Below are positions 10,565-19,421 of a stretch of DNA of 64,000 nucleotides, piece by piece. The notes below the pieces were generated by a model. It worked only from the letters and a program-made list of their open reading frames with translations, had not been told where the DNA came from and did no database searches. Source of the DNA: Bacillota bacterium (GTDB taxonomy: Bacteria; Bacillota; Clostridia; Lachnospirales; Lachnospiraceae); assembly GCA_029226935.1 (NCBI GenBank), contig JAQXYZ010000072.1, positions 62,001 through 126,000 of the forward strand, given 5' to 3'. Position 1 is the first letter of the stretch. The number at the start of each line of letters is the position of its first letter. Made by a program: the position numbers and the translations under genes.

Positions 10565-11992
10565 ATGGCAGAACAGGTTAAAAAACCGGTTGGCATTATG
10601 GAAACCGTTCTTCGTGATGCACATCAGTCTTTGATTGCAACAAGAATGCCTACCGACATGATGCTTCCAATCGTTGAAAAAATGGATAAAGTTGGTTATC
10701 ACGCAGTAGAATGCTGGGGTGGTGCTACGTTTGATGCTTCTCTTCGTTTCTTAAAGGAAGATCCATGGGAGAGACTTAGAAAATTAAGAGATGGATTTAA
10801 GAACACCAAGCTGCAGATGCTTTTCAGAGGTCAGAACATTTTAGGTTACAGACCATATGCAGATGACGTTGTTGACAGCTTCGTTGAGAAGTCAATCGCA
10901 AATGGTATTGATATCATTCGTATCTTCGACTGTTTAAATGATCTTAGAAACTTACAGGAAGCAGTTAATGCTACTAATAAGATTAAAGTACAGGAAGGCA
11001 GAGGTCATGCTCAGATTGCTCTTTCCTATACATTGGGTGATGCATATACTCTGGATTACTGGGTTGACATGGCTAAGAAGATTGAAGAGATGGGTGCAGA
11101 TTCTATCTGTATCAAGGATATGGCTGGTCTGCTTGTTCCTTACAAGGCTGCTGAACTGATCGGCGCTATGAAAGAAGCAACCAAGCTTCCTATTCAGCTT
11201 CATACACACTATACATCCGGTGTTGCAAGTATGACATATCTTAAGGCAGTAGAAGCAGGTGTCGATGTCATCGACTGTGCAATTTCACCTTTTGCTATGG
11301 GAACTTCACAGCCGGCTACAGAGGTTATGGTTGAAACCTTTAAGGGAACTCCTTACGATACAGGTTATGACCAGAATTTACTTGCAGAAATTGCTGATTA
11401 CTTCAGACCTTACAGAGACGAATGCCTTGCCAGCGGACTTCTTAATCCCAAGGTTATGGGCGTTGATATTAAGACTCTGTTATATCAGGTTCCCGGCGGT
11501 ATGCTTTCCAACATGGTTAGCCAGCTTAAGGAACAAAATGCAGAAGATAGGTACTATGATGTACTTAAGGAAATTCCTGCAGTTCGTAAGGATTTAGGTG
11601 AGCCTCCGCTTGTAACTCCTTCCTCACAGATCGTTGGTACACAGGCTGTATTTAACGTATTGATGGGCGAGAGATACAAGATGGCAACTAAGGAAACCAA
11701 GGCTGTTCTTCGTGGCGAATATGGTCAGACAGTTAAACCTATGAGCCAGGAAGTTATTGACAAGGTTATCCCCGGTGAAGAGAGAATTACCTGCCGTCCT
11801 GCAGATTTGATTGAGAACGAAATGGATAAGTTAGAGGCTGAAATGAAAGAATGGAAGCAGCAGGATGAGGACGTATTATCCTATGCACTGTTCCCTCAGG
11901 TAGCAACTGACTTCTTCAAATATCGTCAGGCTCAGCAGGAAAAGGTTGATATGACACAGGCAGATACCAAGAATGCAGCATATCCTGTATAA
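10565..11992 (+). CDS. oadA: Oxaloacetate decarboxylase alpha subunit / pyruvate carboxylase subunit B-type carboxyltransferase
   Basis: VLRDAHQSLIATRMPTDMMLP, ECWGGATFDASLRFLKEDPWERLR, FRGQNILGYRPYADDVV, QLHTHYTSGVASMTYLKA; no C-terminal biotin domain. Confidence 0.93.
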   Translation: MAEQVKKPVGIMETVLRDAHQSLIATRMPTDMMLPIVEKMDKVGYHAVECWGGATFDASLRFLKEDPWERLRKLRDGFKNTKLQMLFRGQNILGYRPYADDVVDSFVEKSIANGIDIIRIFDCLNDLRNLQEAVNATNKIKVQEGRGHAQIALSYTLGDAYTLDYWVDMAKKIEEMGADSICIKDMAGLLVPYKAAELIGAMKEATKLPIQLHTHYTSGVASMTYLKAVEAGVDVIDCAISPFAMGTSQPATEVMVETFKGTPYDTGYDQNLLAEIADYFRPYRDECLASGLLNPKVMGVDIKTLLYQVPGGMLSNMVSQLKEQNAEDRYYDVLKEIPAVRKDLGEPPLVTPSSQIVGTQAVFNVLMGERYKMATKETKAVLRGEYGQTVKPMSQEVIDKVIPGEERITCRPADLIENEMDKLEAEMKEWKQQDEDVLSYALFPQVATDFFKYRQAQQEKVDMTQADTKNAAYPV

Positions 11993-12014
11993 TCATTGTC
12001 AAAAATGAATCAAT

Positions 12015-12047
12015 GAAAGCCCCTTGCTTTACGCAGGGGGCTTTTTT
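12015..12047 (+). terminator. Rho-independent terminator of the decarboxylase operon
   Basis: AAAGCCCCTTGC tttac GCAGGGGGCTTTTTT. Confidence 0.9.
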
Positions 12048-12101
12048 ATGCTATAATAGGCGCAAAAGAAAACAGGTAACTGAGGGCGGGGAGATTTTTG
12101 C

Positions 12102-13028
12102 ATGGAGAATAAACGGTTTGCGCTGCTGATAGATGCAGATAACATTTCGGCGAAATATATTGGAGATATTTTGGAAGAGCTTTCCACTTATGGAATTACT
12201 ACATATAAGAGAATTTATGGCGATTGGACCAGTACACAGGCAACCAAGTGGAAGGGAGAGCTTTTGGAAAATTCCGTAATTCCGGTGCAGCAGTTCAGCA
12301 ATACGGTAGGGAAGAATGCAACCGATTCTACGTTGATTATAGATGCAATGGACATCCTTTATACAGGCAATGTAGATGGTTTTTGTATTGTATCCAGTGA
12401 TAGTGATTTTACAAGACTGGCGAGCAGATTAAGAGAGTCTGGGATGGAAGTGATCGGTATGGGAGAGGAGAAGACACCTCGATCCTTCCGTGTCGCATGC
12501 ACCCGATTTATTAATTTGGAGAATTTGGGAAATCAGGACGAAGATACTGTAAGTAAGGATAATAAGGATAACACAATCAGCAGAGAAGTAGTTTACAATG
12601 CCATTACCAATATCATTAACGAAAATGAAAATAAAGGTAAGAACGTTGAACTTGCGGCTGTAGGTAACAGATTGGTAAACATGTACCCTGACTTTGATGT
12701 AAGAAATTATGGATACAGTCTGCTGTCAAAATTTGTGGAAGATGCCGGCTTGTTCCTTCTGGAAAAGAAGCAGAATGTAGTGACTTTGTCATTAAAGGAT
12801 AACGAACAGTCTCAGGAAGAAATCAGGAATTACATAAAAGAGGTTATTCATAAGGCCGGAAATAAAGGAATTGGTATCAGCGAACTCAGTAACCGTGTAT
12901 ATAACAAATTTGACAACTTTAATGTGAAAGATTTTGGTTACAGCCAGTTTTCCAAGTTTGTTCAAAGTCTTGGAGAAGTAGAACTGTATCAGGATAAAAA
13001 CAACAGAAAAAGAGCAAGAAAAAAATAA
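12102..13028 (+). CDS. NYN (PIN-like) domain protein with tandem OST-HTH/LOTUS domains
   Basis: N-terminal FALLIDADNISAKY...GDWTS...NATDSTLIIDAMDILYTGNVDGFCIVSSDSDFTRLA; two C-terminal repeats YPDFDVRNYGYSLLSKFVEDAG and FDNFNVKDFGYSQFSKFVQSLG. Confidence 0.88.
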   Translation: MENKRFALLIDADNISAKYIGDILEELSTYGITTYKRIYGDWTSTQATKWKGELLENSVIPVQQFSNTVGKNATDSTLIIDAMDILYTGNVDGFCIVSSDSDFTRLASRLRESGMEVIGMGEEKTPRSFRVACTRFINLENLGNQDEDTVSKDNKDNTISREVVYNAITNIINENENKGKNVELAAVGNRLVNMYPDFDVRNYGYSLLSKFVEDAGLFLLEKKQNVVTLSLKDNEQSQEEIRNYIKEVIHKAGNKGIGISELSNRVYNKFDNFNVKDFGYSQFSKFVQSLGEVELYQDKNNRKRARKK

Positions 13029-13049
13029 AAATAGCTTTACATCAAGATT

Positions 13050-13077
13050 AAGAGTCCACTTAAGGACTCTTTTTTTG
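13050..13077 (+). terminator. Rho-independent terminator
   Basis: AAGAGTCCacttaaGGACTCTTTTTTT. Confidence 0.85.
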
Positions 13078-13142
13078 ATTGACATAACTTCTTAAATATT
13101 ATATCATAATAACACATGTTATACAAAAGAAGGGATGGTCTT

Positions 13143-13688
13143 ATGGCAAGGAAAGAGTCAATTACAAAAGAAGATTTGATGAATGCGGCATTTGCAATAT
13201 TAGAGGAGGAAGGGATAGAACAGGTCACCGCCAGAAAGCTAGCGGCTAAGGCAAATTGTTCTACACAGCCTATTTTCCGTGTTTATAAAAATATGGAGGA
13301 ACTGATAGAGGAACTTTTTGGAAGGGCCTGCCAGTTCTTTGAGGATTACTATGCGAGTTTTCCAAGACAGACTGTCGTTCCGTTTGTTACTTTGGGTCAG
13401 GCCTATATTAAGTTTGCCGAAGAACATAAGAAATTGTTTGAGTTTATCTTTTTGTCCTCCAACCGTTTTGGACGGAGTATGTATGATTTGATAAACGGAA
13501 AAGAAGGAAATGTGAGCAGGGAAATCCAGGCGGCAACCGGTCAGGGGTGCAGGAATGCAAGTGAGCTGTTTATGAAAATGTGGATTTTCATTCATGGGGC
13601 GGCATGCATGTCTCTTACCGGAGATTATGATCTTGCGGAAGAGGAAACGGTACAGCTCCTTAAGGATGCTTATCAGTCTTTCAAGTAA
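13143..13688 (+). CDS. TetR/AcrR family transcriptional regulator
   Basis: TKEDLMNAAFAILEEEGIEQVTARKLAAKANCSTQPIFRVYKNMEEL HTH; ATG at 13143. Confidence 0.85.
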   Translation: MARKESITKEDLMNAAFAILEEEGIEQVTARKLAAKANCSTQPIFRVYKNMEELIEELFGRACQFFEDYYASFPRQTVVPFVTLGQAYIKFAEEHKKLFEFIFLSSNRFGRSMYDLINGKEGNVSREIQAATGQGCRNASELFMKMWIFIHGAACMSLTGDYDLAEEETVQLLKDAYQSFK

Positions 13689-13742
13689 GATGAATGAGCG
13701 CAAAAGAAATAGCATGCTTTGATGAAGTGAAAGGAAAACGGG

Positions 13743-14681
13743 ATGGAACAACAAGGACAAGACATCATTACCAGAATGAATGATAAATACATAAAAATGA
13801 GTAAAGGACATAAAGCGGTTGCAGCGTACATTTCTGATCATTATGAGCAGGCTGTGTTTATGACCGCTGCAAAGCTTGGAGAAACAGTGGGGGTCAGCGA
13901 GTCTACTGTGGTGCGTTTTGCCATGGGACTTGGATATGAGGGGTATCCCGAATTTCAGAAGGCTCTGGAGGATTGGGTCAAAAATAAGCTGAATTCGGTG
14001 CAGAAGATAGGGGCGAAATACGGACGGAGCTCCCAGTCGGAAATCCTTCATTCGGTGCTCAATGCGGATATCGAAAAAATTCAGGACACCATTGTAAATT
14101 TGGATGCGGCGGCATTTGAGGCAGCGGTGGACATCATTCTGGAAGCAAAGACAATTTATCTGGTAGGAGTAAGAAGCTGTGAACCGTTGGCTGATTTCCT
14201 GCATTTTTATTTAAATATGATCAGAGGAAATATTGTTCTTTTAAAAACAACGAGTGTTACGGAAATGTTTGAACAGATGATCAGGATTAATGAGCGGGAT
14301 GCCATTATCGGTATCAGTTTCCCCAGATATTCCATGCGTACCTTAAAGGCAATGGAGTTTGCAAATGACAGAAATGCAAAGGTAATTACCATTACAGACA
14401 GCATCCATTCTCCCATGAATCTATATTCTTCCTGCAATCTGCTTGCACGAAGTGACATGGTATCGATTGTAGATTCACTGGTGGCACCTTTGAGTGTGAT
14501 TAATGCATTAGTGGTTGCACTTTGCCTAAAACAGCCGGATACAGTAAAAAAGAATCTGGAGACGCTGGAAGAAGTATGGAATAATTATCAGGTTTATTTA
14601 AATGATGAGATTAACTTTATAGATGAAGAACCCATGCTGAACTATCCACTGAAAAAGATGGAAGAACACAGCCAGGGTTAG
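13743..14681 (+). CDS. MurR/RpiR family transcriptional regulator (HTH + SIS domain)
   Basis: YISDHYEQAVFMTAAKLGETVGVSESTVVRFAMGLGYEGYPEFQKAL plus SIS domain. Confidence 0.93.
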   Translation: MEQQGQDIITRMNDKYIKMSKGHKAVAAYISDHYEQAVFMTAAKLGETVGVSESTVVRFAMGLGYEGYPEFQKALEDWVKNKLNSVQKIGAKYGRSSQSEILHSVLNADIEKIQDTIVNLDAAAFEAAVDIILEAKTIYLVGVRSCEPLADFLHFYLNMIRGNIVLLKTTSVTEMFEQMIRINERDAIIGISFPRYSMRTLKAMEFANDRNAKVITITDSIHSPMNLYSSCNLLARSDMVSIVDSLVAPLSVINALVVALCLKQPDTVKKNLETLEEVWNNYQVYLNDEINFIDEEPMLNYPLKKMEEHSQG

Positions 14682-14699
14682 TTTCGGAAAGCAGAGAAT

Positions 14700-16004
14700 A
14701 TGAAGCAGGTGATTGTAATCGGCGGCGGTGCTGCCGGGATGATGGCAGCGATTGGAGCCGCGAAAGAAGGTGCGCGTGTGACGCTGCTTGAACAGAATGA
14801 AAAGACAGGAAAAAAGATTTTTATTACAGGAAAGGGCAGATGTAATCTTACCAATGCCTGTGAACAGGAAGATTTTTTCAGTCATGTGATTAGCAATGGG
14901 AAGTTCCTTTACAGTGCTTTTTATCAGATGGACAATCAGTCAGTGATGGACTTTTTTGAGAATGCAGGATGCAGGCTTAAGGTGGAGAGAGGAGACAGAG
15001 TTTTTCCTGTATCAGACCACTCCTCAGATGTGATTGCCGCTTTAAATCGTCAGATGGAAAAAGAAGGCATTAAAGTATGTCTGCATACCAAAGTAAAAGA
15101 GATTTTGACAACTGTAGAATCAGGAAATTCGGAATATGCTGCAGAGGACGTAAATGGCGCTCAGTCACAGCCTGAAGAGCTTCGCATCATGGGGGTAAAG
15201 TTAGCGGATGGAAGAGTGTTAAATGCAGATGCCGTCATTGTTGCCACAGGTGGAAAATCCTATGAAACCACCGGTGCTACCGGGGATGGTTATGGGTTTG
15301 CCGAGGGCGTGGGGCATACAGTGAAAGAGGTAAAGCCGGCGCTGGTTCCTTTTACAGTGAAAGAAAGCTGGTGTATGGAGCTGCAGGGGCTTTCCCTTAA
15401 AAATGTGGCAATTACCCTAAAGAGTGACAAGAAAAAGATTTACGAGGGCTTTGGGGAAATGCTGTTTACCCATTTCGGCGTCAGCGGGCCTTTGATCTTA
15501 AGCGCCAGCAGCTACTATGTGAAAAAGTTTTATGGCATGCCGGTACAGCTTTTGATTGATTTGAAACCGGCGCTTACCAGGGAACAGCTGGATAAAAGGT
15601 TATTAAAGGATTTTGATGAAAATAAGAACCGTCAGTTTAAAAATGCACTGGACGGTCTTTTCCCTTCAAAACTGATTCCTATCATGATTCGATTATCAGG
15701 TATTTCACCGGAAAAGCGAGTAAATGAGATTACAAGGGAAGAGAGAAGCCATCTGATAGAGTGCATAAAGGCGCTTGCCCTGACAGTTACCGGAACCAGA
15801 AATTTTAAAGAAGCGATTATTACTCAGGGCGGTGTCCATGTAAAGGAGGTAAACCCTTCCACGATGGAATCCAAGCTGGTAAAGGGACTTTACTTTGCCG
15901 GAGAGGTGCTTGATCTGGATGCGGTTACGGGAGGGTTTAATTTGCAGATTGCATGGTCTACCGGATATCTGGCGGGGGTTAGTGCTGCAAAGGAAGTAAC
16001 ATGA
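14700..16004 (+). CDS. NAD(P)/FAD-dependent oxidoreductase (BaiN/YhiN-like flavoprotein)
   Basis: VIVIGGGAAGMMAAIGAAKEGARVTLLEQNEKTGKKIFITGKGRCNLTNAC; C-terminal GGVHVKEVNPSTMESKLVKGLYFAGEVLDLDAVTGGFNLQIAWSTG. Confidence 0.95.
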   Translation: MKQVIVIGGGAAGMMAAIGAAKEGARVTLLEQNEKTGKKIFITGKGRCNLTNACEQEDFFSHVISNGKFLYSAFYQMDNQSVMDFFENAGCRLKVERGDRVFPVSDHSSDVIAALNRQMEKEGIKVCLHTKVKEILTTVESGNSEYAAEDVNGAQSQPEELRIMGVKLADGRVLNADAVIVATGGKSYETTGATGDGYGFAEGVGHTVKEVKPALVPFTVKESWCMELQGLSLKNVAITLKSDKKKIYEGFGEMLFTHFGVSGPLILSASSYYVKKFYGMPVQLLIDLKPALTREQLDKRLLKDFDENKNRQFKNALDGLFPSKLIPIMIRLSGISPEKRVNEITREERSHLIECIKALALTVTGTRNFKEAIITQGGVHVKEVNPSTMESKLVKGLYFAGEVLDLDAVTGGFNLQIAWSTGYLAGVSAAKEVT

Positions 16005-16411
16005 AGGAAACTAAGGAACTGATTAATCAAATTAAAAACCGAAATGAGAAGGATCTGGACTTCCTTGATGAGAAGGATTTCCAATGTCCTCAGATACACT
16101 ATTATCTGTTAGATATCCTGAGGGAGAATGAGATGTCTAATGCAGAGTTCTTCATGAAGCTGAATCTTGAACGGAGTTATGGGTATCAGCTTTTAAATGG
16201 GCGGAGGAAGCCTTCCAGAGAACTGCTTATAAGAACTGCAATCCTGTTTCATTTTAGTCTTGAGGAAACACAGAGGCTGCTTAAGATTGGAAACAGAGAA
16301 GTTTTATATCCCCGGGTAAAGAAGGATGCTCTTGCGATTTTTGTCATTGAAAAAGGGCTGCAACTTTCAGAATATCAGGAATTGTTGGATGCTTATGAAG
16401 AGGGAGTTTGA
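16001..16411 (+). CDS. Helix-turn-helix (XRE-like) regulator
   Basis: NAEFFMKLNLERSYGYQLLNGRRKPSRELLIRTAILFHFSLEETQRLL HTH; ATGA overlap with upstream stop. Confidence 0.7.
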   Translation: MKETKELINQIKNRNEKDLDFLDEKDFQCPQIHYYLLDILRENEMSNAEFFMKLNLERSYGYQLLNGRRKPSRELLIRTAILFHFSLEETQRLLKIGNREVLYPRVKKDALAIFVIEKGLQLSEYQELLDAYEEGV

Positions 16412-16412
16412 G

Positions 16413-16441
16413 TTGACGGTGAACCAGTGAACCACTATAAT
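16413..16441 (+). promoter_or_regulatory. Sigma70-type promoter with repeat-filled spacer
   Basis: TTGACG (16413-16418), 17-nt spacer, TATAAT (16436-16441). Confidence 0.75.
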
Positions 16442-16469
16442 AAACAAATAAAAGTGAACCAGCGAACCA
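16419..16469 (+). repeat. Two copies of tandem octamer GTGAACCA-GYGAACCA (candidate operator)
   Basis: GTGAACCAGTGAACCA at 16419-16434 and GTGAACCAGCGAACCA at 16454-16469. Confidence 0.9.
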
Positions 16470-16487
16470 ACGCTAGGAGGGGTTAAC

Positions 16488-16667
16488 TTGGAAAAAGAGA
16501 AAAAGCGTATAACCATAACAATTCCTTTGGATCAGGAAGCGGAGCTTGAAGAATTAAGAAATGAAAAGTTTAAAGACAAAAGCAACTCCGAGCTGTTACG
16601 AACTCTGATGAGAGAGGGACTTGAGGTTTCTGATAAGCAGGAGCTTGAGACTAAAAATATCAGGTAA
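16488..16667 (+). CDS. Small ribbon-helix-helix-like DNA-binding protein (absent from the ORF track)
   Basis: TTG start after TAGGAGGGG; translation LEKEKKRITITIPLDQEAELEELRNEKFKDKSNSELLRTLMREGLEVSDKQELETKNIR*. Confidence 0.75.
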   Translation: MEKEKKRITITIPLDQEAELEELRNEKFKDKSNSELLRTLMREGLEVSDKQELETKNIR

Positions 16668-16731
16668 TCATGGATATGCATAGCTGGTTTGATGTTACTT
16701 AATTGTAAAAATGTGAAAGCGAGGAAAGACT

Positions 16732-18051
16732 ATGAAAAAAGGAAAAACTGGAAGAAGAATGCTATCTGCGGTAATAGCATCTGTTATGCTTCTTAGCAGC
16801 ATGACAGTATTTGCTGTTGAGAAGCCAGCGCTTGCTGAATATCTTCAAGACGATGATGAGGGCACTGGATTGAGCAGTTATATGGAAGCTCTGGATAATG
16901 CTCAGGTGGAGTATGTAGATACCGCAAATGGAGGGAATGTTGAGACTGCAAAACAGTATTTTGCTTCAGGTAAACTTATAGGGGATTTGAGTAAAAAAGA
17001 GGCAGTTGACAACGGCTGGGGCAATGGTTTCGATGCGCAATATGCTGCTATTCAAAGTCTGGATCAGTCAATTGTTGTGGCTGACGGCACTCGATATATT
17101 CCTGAAGAACTATATAGAGAACTTGATACAATCTGGGATAAGTTTACAATTTTGGATGGGAAATTGGAAAGTAATAGCATCATTCAGGTGTCGGATGAAG
17201 CTTCTGCTCCGGATGTGGCGACAATGGATAAGGGAGTCTACTGGGTGCTTGAGAGTGATGTGACAACCTACTTCAGTGACAGAGATGAATTGGCAAATAC
17301 CGAAAATGGATGGAGGAATGGAGAAGATTGGAAAAAAGTCACGATTCAAATGGCGTGGGGAGAATTTGAAACAGACGATCTTGTGTATGCAGATTTTTCA
17401 AAGCTAATTGATGACTATGAAACTGTTTATAATACCATTTTAGGTAAACTCCACGAAGGCACTAAGGAAACAGCAAAGCCTGTAGAAAGTCTGACAGCAG
17501 TAACCCCCTCCGCTAACAAGCCTCAGACGCAGGAGGAACCTGCCCCTGTTCTGGTTAATGAGGTTATAGCTTCGAACGGAACAAAGACTCAGTCAAAAAT
17601 GGAAGGAGTTTATGGAAGAACCGTTGTAGCAGGTGCAGTTTACACGGATGAACAGACAAAAATTAAACAGGCAGCCGGATTGACGGAAGAAGAAATTAAG
17701 AATGGCGTTGTGGTTAAGTATTATATATGCAATAGCTCAAACAAGACAGTAAATGAACAGCTTTCCGAGTCACTTACCGAACAGGGATATAAGGTGCTTG
17801 GGGTTATCAATAATGATCTTTACAAACTGAATAAAGGAAAAATCAGCAAGATTAAGACAACGGAGGGAGCCTTGACCTTAACCATTGGAGTGCCTGAAAA
17901 TTTCAGAAGTGAAAAGTTTGAGTTCATAATTATGTGTTATGATGAAAAAGGAAATCTTGTAATCATGCAGGATTTAGATGCAGACAAGAGTACAATTACC
18001 GTGCAGGGCAATTCGTTTGGATATTGGGCAATCGGATATAGGGCAAAATAA
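16732..18051 (+). CDS. Secreted protein of unknown function
   Basis: Signal peptide KTGRRMLSAVIASVMLLSSMTVFAVEK; no LPXTG; C-terminal beta-rich GALTLTIGVPENF...VQGNSFGYWAIGY. Confidence 0.75.
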   Translation: MKKGKTGRRMLSAVIASVMLLSSMTVFAVEKPALAEYLQDDDEGTGLSSYMEALDNAQVEYVDTANGGNVETAKQYFASGKLIGDLSKKEAVDNGWGNGFDAQYAAIQSLDQSIVVADGTRYIPEELYRELDTIWDKFTILDGKLESNSIIQVSDEASAPDVATMDKGVYWVLESDVTTYFSDRDELANTENGWRNGEDWKKVTIQMAWGEFETDDLVYADFSKLIDDYETVYNTILGKLHEGTKETAKPVESLTAVTPSANKPQTQEEPAPVLVNEVIASNGTKTQSKMEGVYGRTVVAGAVYTDEQTKIKQAAGLTEEEIKNGVVVKYYICNSSNKTVNEQLSESLTEQGYKVLGVINNDLYKLNKGKISKIKTTEGALTLTIGVPENFRSEKFEFIIMCYDEKGNLVIMQDLDADKSTITVQGNSFGYWAIGYRAK

Positions 18052-18088
18052 CAGAGAGCAAATATAGAAATCAAATGAAATAATATAT

Positions 18089-18135
18089 AAGTTGGCGGGA
18101 AAGGCAGATTTCAGGCTTTTACGCCAACTTTTTTA
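18089..18135 (+). terminator. Rho-independent terminator
   Basis: AAGTTGGCG...CGCCAACTTTTTTA. Confidence 0.8.
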
Positions 18136-18274
18136 TACAAATAATAAAGATTATGCTAAAAAATTCTTTTTATAAAACTGTAAATCGTAAAGATAAAAAA
18201 CATCCATGGCCTAAAGTTTTTTTCTAACGTATAATGAAAATAGATAGTTTCTCATATGGCTGGAAAGGAGCTGT

Positions 18275-18646
18275 ATGGAGAAAGACTATTCCAGATCCTA
18301 ATTGGAAGCAAGGAAAATCATCGGAGAAGAGCACCTGCCTCTGACGAAGGAGGACAGGCAGCGCATGGAGGCAGTATTGTATGCCTTCGCCTGTAAATTC
18401 TTAAAAAATGCAGATTTAAACGAAGTGAAGGAGGAACTGAGCATGACAGTACTCGGCGAAATGATATGGAATGATGGGTTGGAACGTGGCATGGAGCGTG
18501 GCATAACGCAGGGCATTGAAGCCTTAATAGAGACCTGTAAAGAATTAGGACTTTCTAGAGAGGATACAATGGTTAAGACTGAAAGTAAATTTCAGTTAAA
18601 AAGAGAGGATGCAGAGGACTATATGGCAAAATATTGGGAGCGATAA
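18275..18646 (+). pseudogene. Remnant of Rpn/PD-(D/E)XK family nuclease-transposase
   Basis: ATG at 18275 reads MEKDYSRS then in-frame TAA at 18299, followed in the same frame by the C-terminal Rpn-type tail RQRMEAVLYAFACKFLKNADLNEVKEELSMTVLGEMIWNDGLERGMERGITQGI. Confidence 0.65.
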
Positions 18647-18665
18647 AAACCTCGTGAAATAAACT

Positions 18666-18693
18666 AGGGCTCTTTGCATAAAGGAGCCCTTTG
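18666..18693 (+). terminator. Terminator-like hairpin
   Basis: AGGGCTCtttgcataaagGAGCCCTTT. Confidence 0.7.
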
Positions 18694-18764
18694 TGTTATG
18701 ATACGGATGTAGTTTTTAATCACTGAAAAACTGCGTAGATAAATTGGAAAAGGATGGATACAAT

Positions 18765-19421
18765 ATGAGTTATCAAATCGCAATAGATGGCCCTGCGGGA
18801 GCGGGCAAAAGCACAATCGCAAAGAAAGTGGCAAAAACCAAAGGATTTATTTATGTTGATACAGGGGCAATGTACCGTGCCATGGCGTACTACCTTTTGA
18901 CACAGGGGATAGACCCAGAAAATGCAGATGACATTGAGGCAAACTGTGTGAATGCTGATATTACCATATGCTATGAAAACGGAGAACAGGTGGTAATGCT
19001 AAACGGAGAAAACGTAAATGGCGTAATCCGAAACGAAGAGGTGGGAAACATGGCGTCCTCCAGCAGTAAAAACCCGAAGGTCAGGGAGAGGCTTACCATT
19101 TTACAGAAGGAGCTCGCTGCCAAAAATAATGTGGTGATGGATGGGAGAGATATCGGGACATGTGTTCTGCCCAATGCGGATGTAAAGGTTTATCTTACCG
19201 CCAGCGCAAAGGTAAGGGCAAAGAGAAGATATGATGAATTAAGTGCAAAAGGCGTCTCCTGTGATATCAGACAGATCGAAGAAGACATTATAAAACGCGA
19301 CGAGCAGGATATGAACAGAGAAATCGCACCTTTAAAACAGGCAGAGGATGCGGTGCTTGTGGATTCCTCTGATATGACCATTGAAGAAGTGGTGCAGGCA
19401 ATCCTTGATTTGTGCAGATGA
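18765..19421 (+). CDS. cmk: Cytidylate kinase
   Basis: YQIAIDGPAGAGKSTIAKKVAKTKGFIYVDTGAMYRAMAYY; VVMDGRDIGTCVLPNADVKVYLTASA. Confidence 0.96.
   Translation: MSYQIAIDGPAGAGKSTIAKKVAKTKGFIYVDTGAMYRAMAYYLLTQGIDPENADDIEANCVNADITICYENGEQVVMLNGENVNGVIRNEEVGNMASSSSKNPKVRERLTILQKELAAKNNVVMDGRDIGTCVLPNADVKVYLTASAKVRAKRRYDELSAKGVSCDIRQIEEDIIKRDEQDMNREIAPLKQAEDAVLVDSSDMTIEEVVQAILDLCR

Noticed and set aside
13239-14204. 321-aa minus-strand ORF
   Set aside because: Antisense across two clear plus-strand regulators (TetR-like and RpiR-like); Cys/His/Phe-rich composition typical of a shadow ORF
16419-16469. GTGAACCA repeats as iterons or a CRISPR array
   Set aside because: Only two 16-bp copies, positioned exactly on promoter elements; no spacers of CRISPR size and no cas or rep genes
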